From the NCBI RefSeq assembly GCF_004803855.2, contig NZ_CP012552.1, positions 496,001-560,000 on the forward strand: a stretch of 64,000 nucleotides of DNA, in the 5' to 3' direction. The stretch is from Campylobacter sp. RM16192 (GTDB lineage: Bacteria > Campylobacterota > Campylobacteria > Campylobacterales > Campylobacteraceae). The notes under the pieces are model-generated. The model was not told the DNA's origin. It made no database searches and saw only the letters and a program-made list of their open reading frames with translations. Below, one piece after another: positions 45,671 to 55,295 of this stretch. Position 1 is the first letter of the stretch; each line of letters starts with the position of its first letter. The position numbers were made by a program, and so were the translations under genes.

Positions 45671-46359
45671 TTGTCAAGTCTTTTTAGCTGGTGAGTGGTT
45701 AAATTTACGGCAAATGCGATAAAAATCAGCACCAAAGCAAGAGCGATACCCATAGAAAATTCGCCCTTATTTGTTTCAAGCGATATCGCAGTGGTTATAG
45801 TTCGGGTAAACCACTTGATGTTTCCGCCTATCATCATCGCAACGCCCACTTCGGCCACTATCCTGCCGTAAGCGGTTGCAAATACTACAAGAAGCGAGTA
45901 TCTAAGCTCGTAAAGAACGGCTAGAATGAGCTTAAATTTGCTCAAACGATAGCTCATTAGCGTAAGATAGTGCTTGCGCTCCATATTTTCTATAACGCTT
46001 GCGGTAAGCGAAACAACAATAGGCATGGCTAGCACAAACTGCCCTAGCATGACGGCTTTTAGCGTAAATAAAAGCCCAAATTCTCCAAATGGGCCGTGTC
46101 TTGAGATAAAAGCATAAAGTATAAGTCCGATAGCGACCGTCGGCACTGCTAGAGCCGTATCGCTTAGAAGTCTTAGAAATTTCTTTCCGAAGAAATTGTA
46201 AAATCCTAAAACAAAGCCGATAGGAAATCCGCAGATGATAGCAAGCATGATCGATATGCTTGATGTATAAAGTGTCGCCTTAATCGCCGAATAAGTCTCT
46301 GCATCGCCATTTAAAAGCAAGCCGAAGGCGGATATTATCCCTTCTAAGATGTAATCCAA
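45667..46359 (-). CDS. tupB: Tungstate ABC importer permease TupB
   Basis: This 230-residue permease has five or six helices and the oxyanion-permease EAA-like loop (AEVGVAMMIGGNIKWFTR near residue 168). It is transcribed divergently from tupA across an 82-base gap, and overlaps tupC at its end. The same split arrangement is found in C. jejuni (Cj1540, Cj1539c, Cj1538c). Confidence 0.9.
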   Translation of the reverse strand: MDYILEGIISAFGLLLNGDAETYSAIKATLYTSSISIMLAIICGFPIGFVLGFYNFFGKKFLRLLSDTALAVPTVAIGLILYAFISRHGPFGEFGLLFTLKAVMLGQFVLAMPIVVSLTASVIENMERKHYLTLMSYRLSKFKLILAVLYELRYSLLVVFATAYGRIVAEVGVAMMIGGNIKWFTRTITTAISLETNKGEFSMGIALALVLIFIAFAVNLTTHQLKRLDK

Positions 46360-46398
46360 AATTAATTTCCCAAATTTGATTTAAATTTATTTAAAATC

Positions 46399-46407
46399 TG
46401 CTATGAT
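46399..46407 (+). promoter_or_regulatory. Predicted extended -10 promoter of tupA
   Basis: TG-C-TATGAT lies 35 bases before the tupA ATG. The divergent tupBC promoter must lie in the same 82 bases, so a regulator bound here could control both. I saw no clear ModE palindrome. Confidence 0.4.
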
Positions 46408-46441
46408 AGCACATCTTTATTAAAATTTTAAAGGGAGAAAA

Positions 46442-47257
46442 ATGAAAAAGTTAATCTTAAGCTCACTTGTTGTTGCATCTGCTGTTTTTGCCGCTGATAG
46501 CGATCTTGTGATGGCTACTACGACAAGTACCGATAATACTGGCTTGCTAGACGCTATCTATCCTGCTTATAAGGCTGAAACGGGAGTGGATCTAAAATGG
46601 ACTGCCGTAGGTACGGGAGCGGCACTAAAGCTTGGCGAGAACTGCGATGCCGACATACTTTTCGTGCATTCGCCAAAGGTTGAAAAAGAATTCGTTGAAA
46701 AAGGCTTTGGCGTTGAGCGCAAGGCTGTTATGTATAACGACTTCGTTTTAATCGCCGATAAATCAATCGCGCCTAAATTTCAGGGCAAAGACATAAAAGG
46801 TTCTTTTGAGATGATTAAGGCTGAGGGCATTAAATTTTTCTCACGCGGCGATACATCAGGCACTCATAACAAAGAAAAAAGTATATGGAAAAAAGTTGTA
46901 GGCGAAGTTCCTGAGAAAGACGCTTGGTACGCTCAAACAGGTCAAGGCATGCTAGCTACGATAAATGCGGCTGCCGAGCAAAAAGGTGTTACGTTTACCG
47001 ATCGCGGCACATATATCAAATACGAAGCGAACATGAAAAACGATCCGTCGCTTGTAATCGTAAATGAAGGCGATGACGATCTTAAAAATTTCTACTCCGT
47101 AATCGCCGTAAATCCTAAACACTGCGCAAAAACCGACGTAGAAAATGCAAATAAATTTATCGAGTGGATAACAGGCGAGAAAGGGCAAAAATTCATAGCC
47201 GACTTTAAGCTTATGAATAAGCCTTTATTTACTCCTGATGCGACTACTCGCAAATAA
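46442..47257 (+). CDS. tupA: Tungstate-binding periplasmic protein TupA
   Basis: TupA captures tungstate with high selectivity over molybdate. The 271 residues have a signal peptide (cleaved near VFAAD) and the family start MATTTSTDNTGLLDAIYPAY near residue 24, the TGAALKLGENCDADILFVHS stretch near residue 60 and SRGDTSGTHNKEKSIW near residue 140. AAAGGGAG lies before the ATG. A terminator follows. Confidence 0.93.
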   Translation: MKKLILSSLVVASAVFAADSDLVMATTTSTDNTGLLDAIYPAYKAETGVDLKWTAVGTGAALKLGENCDADILFVHSPKVEKEFVEKGFGVERKAVMYNDFVLIADKSIAPKFQGKDIKGSFEMIKAEGIKFFSRGDTSGTHNKEKSIWKKVVGEVPEKDAWYAQTGQGMLATINAAAEQKGVTFTDRGTYIKYEANMKNDPSLVIVNEGDDDLKNFYSVIAVNPKHCAKTDVENANKFIEWITGEKGQKFIADFKLMNKPLFTPDATTRK

Positions 47258-47270
47258 TTTTGCCAAATTT

Positions 47271-47287
47271 GAGCGGATTTTCCGCTC
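47271..47287 (+). terminator. Terminator of tupA
   Basis: GAGCGGA, a TTT loop and TCCGCTC form a perfect 7-bp stem, followed by a T-rich run. Confidence 0.75.
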
Positions 47288-47364
47288 TCTTTACTCTTTT
47301 TAACTTCTTTAAATTTTACAAATTTGCTAAAATCAACTAAAAATTTTTAGGAAATTCATCCGCT

Positions 47365-47985
47365 ATGCAGACAACATCTGAAATTTACACCGCTAAAAGC
47401 GAGATCAAAAAATCTACATTTTTAAGCTATCTTGTACCGCTTAGCGAGTTTAAATCAGTCCATGAGCGACTTAAAACCGAGCATCCAAAGGCGGTGCATA
47501 TAGTCTGGGCTTACCGCGAGCTAAATAAATACGGTCAAATCGTAGAAAATCAAAGCGATGACGGCGAGCCAAAAGGCACAAGCGGAGCTCCGAGCTTAAA
47601 CGCATTGCGAGGAGCGAATTTGATAAATGTAGGCGTGTTTATAGTGCGCTATTTCGGCGGGATCAAGCTTGGCACAGGCGGGCTTGTAAGAGCTTATAGC
47701 TCGGCCGTAAATTTAGCGATAAATGAAGCGGAGCTTAAAAAATTTGAGTTTAAAGACGAGTGTAAATTTTATACTCCTTTTGCTTTGATGTCGCGTTTTG
47801 AGCATTTTTTTAGCTCTCAAAATTTAAACGAATTCGAGCGTGAATTTAACAGTAGCGGTGCGATATGGACGGCTAAATTTAACGAAGAAGAGATGAGTAA
47901 ATTTTATGAATTTGCAAATGTTTTTGAGATTGAGGAGTTTAAATTTCTAGCCTTGCCGCTCTTTGCAAATAAATTTGTCGTATAA
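47365..47985 (+). CDS. YigZ/IMPACT family protein (UPF0029)
   Basis: This 206-residue protein has the IMPACT/YigZ core: HIVWAYRELNKYGQIVENQSDDGEPKGT near residues 45-72, split here by the conserved SDDGEPKGTSG motif, and FIVRYFGGIKLGTGGLVRAY near residue 92. Family members bind nucleic acids or act on translation control; the role in bacteria is unclear. It is a single gene. Confidence 0.88.
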   Translation: MQTTSEIYTAKSEIKKSTFLSYLVPLSEFKSVHERLKTEHPKAVHIVWAYRELNKYGQIVENQSDDGEPKGTSGAPSLNALRGANLINVGVFIVRYFGGIKLGTGGLVRAYSSAVNLAINEAELKKFEFKDECKFYTPFALMSRFEHFFSSQNLNEFEREFNSSGAIWTAKFNEEEMSKFYEFANVFEIEEFKFLALPLFANKFVV

Positions 47986-48050
47986 ATTTAACACTAGCTT
48001 TACAAATCTAATATATCATTTCAAAATAAAATTAGAAATGAGGAGAGAAA

Positions 48051-49133
48051 ATGATTAAAAAAATCGTTGCGGCTTTGATTGTCGCAGCCGTATCAACATG
48101 GGCAAAAGGAGCCGAAATGGGAAATAAAACTATAGTTTTAGCGGGAGGGTGCTTCTGGGGGACGGAGGCTTATCTTAAGCAGCTCCCAGGAGTGAAAGAT
48201 ACTTATGTCGCTTACGCGAATTCAAAAGTGCCAAATCCAAGCTATCAGCAAGTAAGCTACGGCAACACAAATGCAGCCGAAGCCGTATATGTCGAGTATG
48301 ATGAGTATGTTATCGATTTGCCGCATTTGCTTAAGTATTTTTTCTATACGATTGATCCGACTAGCTTAAATAAGCAGGGAAATGATCGCGGAACTCAGTA
48401 CAGAACGGGAATTTACTTTACCGATCCAAAGGACGAGGCTGAAATTTTAGCTTTTATAAAAGAAAAGCAAAAAGAGTATAGCAAGCCTATAGTTGTCGAG
48501 GTTATGCCGCTACAAAACATCAGCAAAGCAGAGGAGTATCATCAAGACTACTTAACTAAAAATCCAAACGGATATTGCCATGTGACATTTGAGACATTGC
48601 CGCCTAAAGACGCTATTTTAAGCAGTAAAAAAAGAGAAACGAAAATGGATATGGATAAGCTAAAAAACTATAAAAATAAAAACGATGCACAGCTTAAAAG
48701 CGAGCTTAGCGATCTGTCTTATGATGTAGTTAAAAACTCGGCTACAGAAAGGCCTTTTACGAGCGAACTAAATGATGAAAAAAGGGAAGGGATATTTGTA
48801 GATATAACTAACGGACAGCCGCTATTTTCATCTTATGATAAATTCAATTCAGGCTCGGGCTGGCCAAGCTTTACCAAGCCGATAGACGGCTCTTTGCTTG
48901 GCGAAGTGGCTGATAATAGCTACGGCATGCGAAGGGTTGAAGTGCGCACCAGTCTTTCTGATTCGCACCTTGGGCATGTTTTTGACGACGGCCCAAGAGA
49001 TAAGGGCGGGCTAAGATACTGCATAAACGGCGCTGCTCTTAAATTTATCCCAAAAGAGGATATGGAAAAAGAGGGTTACGGCTACTTGATACCGTATCTT
49101 GAAGAGCAGGCCAAAGCTGAAAAAGCAAAATAG
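48051..49133 (+). CDS. msrAB: Bifunctional methionine sulfoxide reductase MsrA-MsrB, exported
   Basis: This 360-residue fusion repairs both S- and R-methionine sulfoxide. A signal peptide (cleaved near TWAKG) is followed by MsrA (residues about 25-190) with the catalytic Cys in GGCFWGTE and EEYHQDYL. MsrB (about 220-345) has [20 protein letters not shown] and the catalytic Cys in RYCING. The CxxC zinc pairs found in many MsrB proteins are not seen. The exported form would repair periplasmic proteins. It is a single gene with a terminator. Confidence 0.93.
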   Translation: MIKKIVAALIVAAVSTWAKGAEMGNKTIVLAGGCFWGTEAYLKQLPGVKDTYVAYANSKVPNPSYQQVSYGNTNAAEAVYVEYDEYVIDLPHLLKYFFYTIDPTSLNKQGNDRGTQYRTGIYFTDPKDEAEILAFIKEKQKEYSKPIVVEVMPLQNISKAEEYHQDYLTKNPNGYCHVTFETLPPKDAILSSKKRETKMDMDKLKNYKNKNDAQLKSELSDLSYDVVKNSATERPFTSELNDEKREGIFVDITNGQPLFSSYDKFNSGSGWPSFTKPIDGSLLGEVADNSYGMRRVEVRTSLSDSHLGHVFDDGPRDKGGLRYCINGAALKFIPKEDMEKEGYGYLIPYLEEQAKAEKAK

Positions 49134-49142
49134 ATAAATTTC

Positions 49143-49170
49143 ATGCACTGCCAGTTTTTAGGCGGTGCAT
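49143..49170 (+). terminator. Terminator of msrAB
   Basis: ATGCACTGCC and GGCGGTGCAT form a 10-bp stem with one G-U pair around an AT-rich loop, 10 bases beyond the stop. Confidence 0.7.
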
Positions 49171-49212
49171 GGTTTTCAAAATTTCATTAGCTAAAGGCTA
49201 GGCAAATTCAGC

Positions 49213-49662
49213 CTAAAATTTTAAAGCGGACAAAAACCCTTCTAAGCCTATCTTGATATCTTTAAATGTGGTTTCAAAATCACCCGTGTACCAAGGATCG
49301 GCGACATCATCACTAGAGCCTGCAAATGAGAGTAGCTTTGCAACTTTCTCGCTTTTATGTCCCGCTATACGCTCGATATTTCTTATATTTGCCGTGTCCA
49401 TTGCGATTATGTAGTCGTAGTAGTCTATATCGCTCTTTTTCATCTGCACGGCTCTATGAGGAACGACCGCTACGCCGTTTTGCTTTAGCTGTGTTTGTGT
49501 GCTGTGATGAACAGGGTTGCCTATCTCTTCGCTGCTTGTACCTGCTGAGGCTATCTCAAATTTGGTGGATAAATCTCGCTGCGCTATCATGTGCGTAAAT
49601 AAAGACTCCGCCATAGTGCTTCTGCAGATATTGCCGTGACATACGAACAAAACTTTTATCAT
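49213..49662 (-). CDS. Low-molecular-weight protein tyrosine phosphatase
   Basis: This 149-residue enzyme has the P-loop CHGNICRS with the nucleophile Cys at residue 8, and the general-acid DPW motif in VADPWYTGDFETTF near residue 121. It is complete for the LMW-PTP family. It follows the ABC-F gene on the minus strand with 4 bases between, so the two are probably co-transcribed. No tyrosine kinase is adjacent. Confidence 0.92.
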   Translation of the reverse strand: MIKVLFVCHGNICRSTMAESLFTHMIAQRDLSTKFEIASAGTSSEEIGNPVHHSTQTQLKQNGVAVVPHRAVQMKKSDIDYYDYIIAMDTANIRNIERIAGHKSEKVAKLLSFAGSSDDVADPWYTGDFETTFKDIKIGLEGFLSALKF

Positions 49663-49666
49663 GCGC

Positions 49667-51253
49667 TTAAACTCCGACCTCTAGCTGCTCCATATACTCT
49701 TCAAACGTGCCTTTAAAATCAACGATCTCGCCATCTCCTTTTAGGTGGATAATGCGGTTTGCAAAGGCGTCTATAAGCTCTCTATCGTGGCTTACGCAGA
49801 TAACATTTCCGCTAAATTTATAAAGCGCCTCGCCAAGAGCGATGATCGCCTCAAGGTCAAGGTGGTTGTTTGGCTCATCTAATATCAGCAAATTTCCGCG
49901 ATCAAGCATGATCTTGCTAAGTATTAATCTATGCTTTTCGCCTCCGCTTAGCGCACTTACCGATTTTTCCTGCTCTGCACCGCTAAATAGCATCCTGCCA
50001 AGGCACTTTCTGATCTCATCTAAGTCTTTATTTTTCTCATCTTGCAGCCACTCGTATAGCTTTAGATCGCCTGAGATTTTATTTGTCGTATCTTGCGCGA
50101 AGTAGCTTGGCTCGATGGTTGCACCTATGTGGATATCGCCGTTATCGGGCTTGATCTCGCCTATGATGATCTTACAAAGCGTGCTTTTGCCAACACCGTT
50201 TGGGCCGATGATAGCCACTTTATCGTTCTTTTCAAGCTTGAAGCTAAAATTTTCAAAAAGCGTTTTATCAAATTTCTTGCTTATGCTTCGCACCTCTAAA
50301 ATTTCATTTCCTATATCGCGCTTGGTTCTAAAAAGTATGCTAGGATCGCGTCTGCTTGAGACTTTTATCTCTTCGATATCAAGTTTGCTTAGCTGCTTTT
50401 GACGGCTTGTAGCTTGGCGAGCCTTGCTTGCGTTCGCGCTAAATCTGGCGATAAATTTCTCAAGCTCCTCTTTTTCTTTAAGCTTCTTATCGCGCTCCAT
50501 CTCATGCTGCTTTGCAACGAGGGTTGATGCGATATACCAGTCGTCATAGTTGCCTGTAAATTCGCGAATCCTCTTAAAATCAACATCCAAGATATGCGTG
50601 CAAACCGCGTTTATAAAATGGCGGTCGTGGCTGATTACAACCATCGTGCCTTCGTGGCGATTAAGTTCGTTTTCAAGCCATTTTATACTTTCGATATCAA
50701 GGTTGTTCGTTGGCTCATCTAAAAACAAAATATCAGGCTTTGGAAAGAGTACTTGAGCCAAAAGCACCTTAAATTTATCGGAGTTTTCAACCTCGCTCAT
50801 GAGTTTATCAAAATCGCTAAAGCCAAGCGAGCTTAAAATTTTTTCTATCCTTGTTTCATATTCATAGCTTGGATCTTCTTCAGCTGTTATCATCTCTAAA
50901 ACGCCTAAGCGCTCATTTATCTCATCGGTAAATTCCTCGCTCATATAAAGCTTTTCTTTCTCTTTAACCGCATCGTAAAGGCGCTTATTACCGTATAAAA
51001 CAGCGTCTTTGATAGTAAAATTTTCAAAGGCAAACTGATCTTGTCCGAGTGTGCCTACGCGAAGGCCGTTTTCGATGATGATGTCGCCTGAGTTTGCTTC
51101 AAGCTCGCCTGATAAAATCTTTAAAAACGTTGATTTGCCGGCTCCGTTTGCGCCGATGAGTCCGTATCTATTTTGGCGATTTAGCTTTAAATTTACATCT
51201 TCAAATAAAAGCTGCGCATTAAATCTCATAACTAAATTTTTAATCTCAACCAT
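49667..51253 (-). CDS. ABC-F family ATPase (YbiT-like)
   Basis: This 528-residue soluble protein has two ABC domains joined by a charged linker (residues about 240-290) and no membrane helices. Walker A sites are GANGAGKST near residue 37 and GPNGVGKST near residue 345. Walker B sites are LFLDEPTNNLD and LILDEPNNHLD. The second signature is ALSGGEKHR, while the first is diverged (VENSDKFKVLLAQ), as in the YbiT group. ABC-F proteins act on the ribosome, as translation factors or for antibiotic protection. Confidence 0.9.
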   Translation of the reverse strand: MVEIKNLVMRFNAQLLFEDVNLKLNRQNRYGLIGANGAGKSTFLKILSGELEANSGDIIIENGLRVGTLGQDQFAFENFTIKDAVLYGNKRLYDAVKEKEKLYMSEEFTDEINERLGVLEMITAEEDPSYEYETRIEKILSSLGFSDFDKLMSEVENSDKFKVLLAQVLFPKPDILFLDEPTNNLDIESIKWLENELNRHEGTMVVISHDRHFINAVCTHILDVDFKRIREFTGNYDDWYIASTLVAKQHEMERDKKLKEKEELEKFIARFSANASKARQATSRQKQLSKLDIEEIKVSSRRDPSILFRTKRDIGNEILEVRSISKKFDKTLFENFSFKLEKNDKVAIIGPNGVGKSTLCKIIIGEIKPDNGDIHIGATIEPSYFAQDTTNKISGDLKLYEWLQDEKNKDLDEIRKCLGRMLFSGAEQEKSVSALSGGEKHRLILSKIMLDRGNLLILDEPNNHLDLEAIIALGEALYKFSGNVICVSHDRELIDAFANRIIHLKGDGEIVDFKGTFEEYMEQLEVGV

Positions 51254-51755
51254 AAATTTACCTCTAAATTTCGTTATTTTAAATAATTTAATATCTTGCC
51301 AAAAAGTTGTTTAAAGTTGATATAAATTAATAATGAACCTTAAAAAATATTTTTTGTAATTTAGTAACATAAAATATAAAGCTAGATTATTATATTGCTA
51401 TAATTCTAATATTTTATGATATAATTCTAAAAGTTCAGATGTTATAAAAAATATAAAATTTAAAATAATTTCTAAAATTTTCTATATTTTAATTTTTTGT
51501 AATGTATGCTGTTACAAAGGTTTTGTAGCGGCTAGAAAATATAATTATAGATTGTAAATATTTAGTATAGTATTATGTTTTATAAATATTGCCTCTATAT
51601 GTAAGTCCTAAAGATGTATTATTATATTGTTTTTTGTGTATTAATAATATATACAGATAATACACAAAAGATAGAATTATAAAAAAGCAATGTTAATATA
51701 GTAATTTTTTATTGAAATATTGCTTCGTATTTATTAATTCTAAATATATTTTGAT
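51254..51755. other. AT-rich intergenic region with an inverted repeat
   Basis: There is no coding signal on either strand. A 12-bp inverted repeat lies inside (see next entry), and TATAATTCTAA occurs twice near 51400-51430. Confidence 0.5.
51632..51669. repeat. 12-bp inverted repeat upstream of the GGDEF gene
   Basis: TTTTGTGTATTA (51632-51643) and TAATACACAAAA (51658-51669) are perfect complements around 14 bases. It may be an operator or a bidirectional terminator. Confidence 0.55.
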
Positions 51756-51785
51756 ATGTCAAGTCCTATAATTAGGATTAAGAAT

Positions 51786-52886
51786 ATGGGTATTAATTTA
51801 AATAGGTTGTTGAAAAATTCAAATATTAATCAAAAATTTTATATTGCTTTAATAGGACTTATTGTAGCTCATGTCCTATATTTATTTATATTTTTATTAA
51901 TAGACAAAATATATCTTGCATGTATGAATATTATCAGTATAGGTTTGTATGTATATTCTGTATATATCATAAAAAAATATCAAAATGTAAAATTAACTTT
52001 AACTATTACTCAAATAGAAATATTTTTGCACTCTTTTATGTGCACTTTAAGTCTTGGTTGGGGTTATGGATTTCAAAATATCACACTTGCACTTGTGTCT
52101 ATAGCATTTTTTATAAATTTAAATAATAAATTATTTGGCTATATTGTTACTCTGACCCAGAGTGTTGCATATTTATTTTTGTATGTATATTTTAAAGATA
52201 GGATCGTTGTTCAGGATTTTGAATCAGAAGCTATGTATATATTCAACTTTACTTTAATTGTAATTTCTTTAATATTTTTATCAAAATTATTAAGAATTCT
52301 TAATGCAATTGTGTATATAGATATTCTTGAAAAACAAGAACAGTTGCAGATGGCTGCAAATAAAGATCCTTTAACAGGGCTTTATAACAGGCGTGCATTT
52401 GAAAATACAGTATGTCAAAAACTAATTAACAGTAGTAGTTTTGTCAGTTTGGTGGTAGGAGATTTGGATAATTTTAAGCATATAAATGACAGCTTCGGTC
52501 ATGCAGCTGGAGATGAGGTTCTAAGAGTAGTTTCTGATATTATAAGAACGAGTATTAGAAAAGATGATTACGTTTGTAGATGGGGAGGAGAAGAGTTCTT
52601 GATTGCTCTTTTGAATACTGATTTTAAAAAATCAGATTCAGCTTTAAATCGTATTAAAGAAAAAATATTTAATCACAAGTTTCAATTTAATTCAAAAGAG
52701 GTTGAGACCTCTATAACATTTGGATTTGTTCATGCTGAAATTAATGAAAAAATTGATATAATTTTAGCTATTCAAAAGGCCGACAAGCTACTTTATATTG
52801 GGAAAAGAAATGGCAAAAATTGCGTAATAGGAGAGGCTGTTGATATGAATATGCTAAAAAAAGAAGCAAATACTGCAAATATCTAA
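51786..52886 (+). CDS. Membrane-bound GGDEF diguanylate cyclase
   Basis: This protein of about 366 residues has five or six transmembrane helices (residues about 15-180), a short coiled linker and a GGDEF domain (about 200-355). DPLTGLYNRRAFE begins the domain and the active-site loop is GGEEF in RWGGEEFLIAL, so cyclic di-GMP synthesis is likely. No RxxD inhibitory site was seen in front of GGEEF (the preceding residues are IRKDDYVCRW). The frame opens at ATG 51756, but ATG 51786 has AGGA 8 bases upstream and is preferred. GGDEF proteins are rare in C. jejuni and more common in other Campylobacter. Confidence 0.88.
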   Translation: MGINLNRLLKNSNINQKFYIALIGLIVAHVLYLFIFLLIDKIYLACMNIISIGLYVYSVYIIKKYQNVKLTLTITQIEIFLHSFMCTLSLGWGYGFQNITLALVSIAFFINLNNKLFGYIVTLTQSVAYLFLYVYFKDRIVVQDFESEAMYIFNFTLIVISLIFLSKLLRILNAIVYIDILEKQEQLQMAANKDPLTGLYNRRAFENTVCQKLINSSSFVSLVVGDLDNFKHINDSFGHAAGDEVLRVVSDIIRTSIRKDDYVCRWGGEEFLIALLNTDFKKSDSALNRIKEKIFNHKFQFNSKEVETSITFGFVHAEINEKIDIILAIQKADKLLYIGKRNGKNCVIGEAVDMNMLKKEANTANI

Positions 52887-53044
52887 AATTCAAACAAAAA
52901 ACATCATCACTCCTTCTAAAATTTCTAGTTTTTCATTCGCTATCAACGCATACACAGGCTAAATTTGTATCCTGCTTTTAAAGATAAAATTTTAGCCTTC
53001 ATGGGGCGAAATTTCCCACATCTTTAAGCCTTTATAAGCAAATT

Positions 53045-53146
53045 TATCTTTTTGGTGACAACTCTTACTGGACCGATCTTGCAGCGAATTTAGAGGAGAT
53101 TTTAAGCGAGCAAAAGGCAAACTACAAGATATGTTTTAAGGATTAA
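53045..53146 (+). pseudogene. Possible gene remnant before the alpha/beta hydrolase
   Basis: A short frame ending at 53146 reads as a plausible C-terminus (FGDNSYWTDLAANLEEILSE to CFKD) but has no start or ribosome binding site, and the DNA before it does not continue the frame. It looks like the end of an eroded gene. The family was not recognised. Confidence 0.35.
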
Positions 53147-53147
53147 G

Positions 53148-53945
53148 ATGAGTGCTGTTTTATTTAGGTTTTTGGCTCTGTTTTTTGGAGTTTATCTGCT
53201 TGTTTTAGCGCTTCTTTATTTTTTTCAGGAGCGACTTTTGTTTGTGCCAAGCAAGCTTGATGAAGGGTTTAAATTCGAATTTAACGCCAAATTTGAAGAG
53301 ATAAAATTAAGCGTAGATGGTGCTGTGCTAAACGGACTTCATTTTTATGCTAGCAAGCCAAAGGGCGCGGTTTTGTTTTTTCATGGTAACGCAGGCTCGC
53401 TTAAAGGCTGGGGCAAATTTGGCGAGTTTTACACAAGGCTCGGATATGATTTTTACGTTTTTGACTACAGAGGTTACGGCAAAAGTAGCGGCGAGATAAG
53501 AAACGAAACCGAGCTCATGAGTGACGCTCATGCGATGATGACAAGAGTGCTTGAAGAGTTTAACGCAAAGGATATCACGCTTGTTGGCTACTCGCTTGGA
53601 AGCGGGCTTGCGTCAAATATCGCGAGCAAATTTGATGTGCCTAGATTGGTTTTGGTAGCGCCTTATTTTAAATTTGACGAGCTAGCTAGTTCAAAGGTGT
53701 TTTTCGTGCCAAAATTTATAGTGAAGTACAAAATCCCAACCGTTTCGTTCATAAACGAGGCAACAAATACGCAAATATCGATAATCCACGGCAAATTTGA
53801 CGATCTTATAGAGATATCAAACTCCTATAAACTAGCCAAGTATTTAAAGCTCGATGATAAATTTTACGAGATTGAAGCAGGGCATAATGATATATTTTAT
53901 AACCGCGAATTTGAGCAAATTTTAGAAGAAATTTTAAGCAGGTAG
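53148..53945 (+). CDS. Alpha/beta hydrolase, membrane-anchored (Bem46-like)
   Basis: This 265-residue protein has an N-terminal membrane anchor (residues about 5-25) and an alpha/beta hydrolase fold. The oxyanion loop is FFHGNAGSLKGW near residue 75 and the nucleophile Ser is in GYSLGSGLA near residue 148. The Asp is likely in GKFDDLIE near residue 225 and the His in AGHNDIFY near residue 246. The triad is complete. The layout matches Bem46/YfhR-type proteins, whose substrates are unknown. A terminator hairpin shared with dapD follows. Confidence 0.88.
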   Translation: MSAVLFRFLALFFGVYLLVLALLYFFQERLLFVPSKLDEGFKFEFNAKFEEIKLSVDGAVLNGLHFYASKPKGAVLFFHGNAGSLKGWGKFGEFYTRLGYDFYVFDYRGYGKSSGEIRNETELMSDAHAMMTRVLEEFNAKDITLVGYSLGSGLASNIASKFDVPRLVLVAPYFKFDELASSKVFFVPKFIVKYKIPTVSFINEATNTQISIIHGKFDDLIEISNSYKLAKYLKLDDKFYEIEAGHNDIFYNREFEQILEEILSR

Positions 53946-53948
53946 CTC

Positions 53949-53982
53949 TTAACCCGCCCGGCTTTTAGGCTAAGCGGGTTAA
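53949..53982. terminator. Bidirectional terminator between the hydrolase gene and dapD
   Basis: AACCCGC (53951-53957) pairs with GCGGGTT (53974-53980), with a smaller GCC/GGC stem inside. It sits between converging genes. Confidence 0.75.
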
Positions 53983-53990
53983 AGAAAATT

Positions 53991-55190
53991 TTAATGAAGT
54001 GCTTCGTTTAGTTTTATAGCTCTTTTGCTTGCGCTTGCGGTGATCTGTCCTGTTTGGCTATTTTGGCGGAAGTGAAGTCCGTCAAGATTTGCTAGCTCTA
54101 AGCCTTTATAAATTTCGCGATCAAATTTGAAATTTGGATTTATTTCGTTTAGCTTGGCTCGCTCGGCTTCGTTTATAAACACCTTTGTGCCCTCTAATAT
54201 CGCTATTCCCGCATCGACTATGCACTTATCGCCAATTGGAATTCCGGTGACTGAATTTGCGCCAAGCAAGCAGTTTTTGCCGATGCTTACAGGGTTGCCG
54301 TTTGTGCCGCTTAGCACGCCAAGGATGCTTGCACCTCCGCCCACGTCGCTTCCTTCACCAACTACGACTGAGCTGCTTACTCGACCTTCTATCATAACAG
54401 AACCTGTCGTGCCGGCGTTAAAATTTACATACGCAGCACCAGGCATAACAGTCGTGCCAGGATGTATCGAAGCGCCTAAGCGAACTTTTGCGCTGTCTAA
54501 GATTCGCGTGTTATCGCTTGGAATGATGTGGCTTAAAAAGCGCGGGAACTTATCAACGCTTACGATCGCAGGATATCCGCCACTCATCTTTAGCCAAATT
54601 TCGTTTTTGCGAAGCCACTCAAGCTCAATAGGGATGTTGCGGCTTGTCCATGCTACGTTTGGTAGCACTCCAAAGGCTCCGTCAAGTACGAGGCTTCGAA
54701 GCGGAGCTTTGTTTAAAGAGAGTAGATAAAGCTTCAGATATACGATCTCAACACTCTTTGGCTTAGCATCCTCAAACATAAAAGCGATCTTAAATTTATC
54801 CTCGTTGTTTTCCAAATCCTCTTCAAAGGCGTGCTTTATCATGTGTAAAACCTGCACGTTTTTATGCTTTTCAAGCTCGTTTTCAAATACGTTAAAGAGT
54901 TTGCTCGCCTTCTTGGCTACTTTTGGAGTAAATTCGGCTACAAATTCGCTATCCGTGAAATCAACTTCCACTCCGCATTTTTCAAGTGCGTAGATGAGCG
55001 CTGCGGCTGATAAAAAGCTCTCTTTGTAGTTTACCACCGCGTAGCTTGCTTGCAAAATTTTGTCTTTATTTAGCTGGCCTCTATCAACACGCGCGATAGC
55101 GAACGCAACTGGGTCTTTATAGCCTTTTTTAGCTCTAATTTTTTCGCAAAATTCTTTGAATTCATCGGCTGTTTTAAACTCTTTTGACAT
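53991..55190 (-). CDS. dapD: Tetrahydrodipicolinate N-succinyltransferase DapD
   Basis: DapD adds succinyl from succinyl-CoA in lysine and meso-diaminopimelate synthesis, which supplies peptidoglycan. The 399 residues are the long epsilonproteobacterial form: an N-terminal domain of about 200 residues and a C-terminal left-handed beta helix (hexapeptides VRLGASIHPGTTVMPGAAYV, VSSSVVVGEGSDVGGGASIL). In C. jejuni dapD and mrp are also neighbours. A hairpin separates the two genes here. Confidence 0.93.
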   Translation of the reverse strand: MSKEFKTADEFKEFCEKIRAKKGYKDPVAFAIARVDRGQLNKDKILQASYAVVNYKESFLSAAALIYALEKCGVEVDFTDSEFVAEFTPKVAKKASKLFNVFENELEKHKNVQVLHMIKHAFEEDLENNEDKFKIAFMFEDAKPKSVEIVYLKLYLLSLNKAPLRSLVLDGAFGVLPNVAWTSRNIPIELEWLRKNEIWLKMSGGYPAIVSVDKFPRFLSHIIPSDNTRILDSAKVRLGASIHPGTTVMPGAAYVNFNAGTTGSVMIEGRVSSSVVVGEGSDVGGGASILGVLSGTNGNPVSIGKNCLLGANSVTGIPIGDKCIVDAGIAILEGTKVFINEAERAKLNEINPNFKFDREIYKGLELANLDGLHFRQNSQTGQITASASKRAIKLNEALH

Positions 55191-55257
55191 CGGTACTCCT
55201 TGTGAAATTATTTTTGTGAAGTTTAACGAAATATTGTTTAAGATGAAATTTTAGGTT

Positions 55258-55288
55258 AGCTTAAACCCTCAGATAGAGGATTTAAGCT
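55258..55288 (-). terminator. Terminator of mrp
   Basis: AGCTTAAACCCTC pairs with GAGGATTTAAGCT over 12 of 13 positions around an AGATA loop, just beyond the mrp stop on the minus strand. Confidence 0.7.
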
Positions 55289-55295
55289 TTTGTTT

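Noticed and set aside
46360-46441. ModE operator between tupA and tupB
   Set aside because: A ModE-type control is known for C. jejuni, but I could not find a convincing palindrome here.
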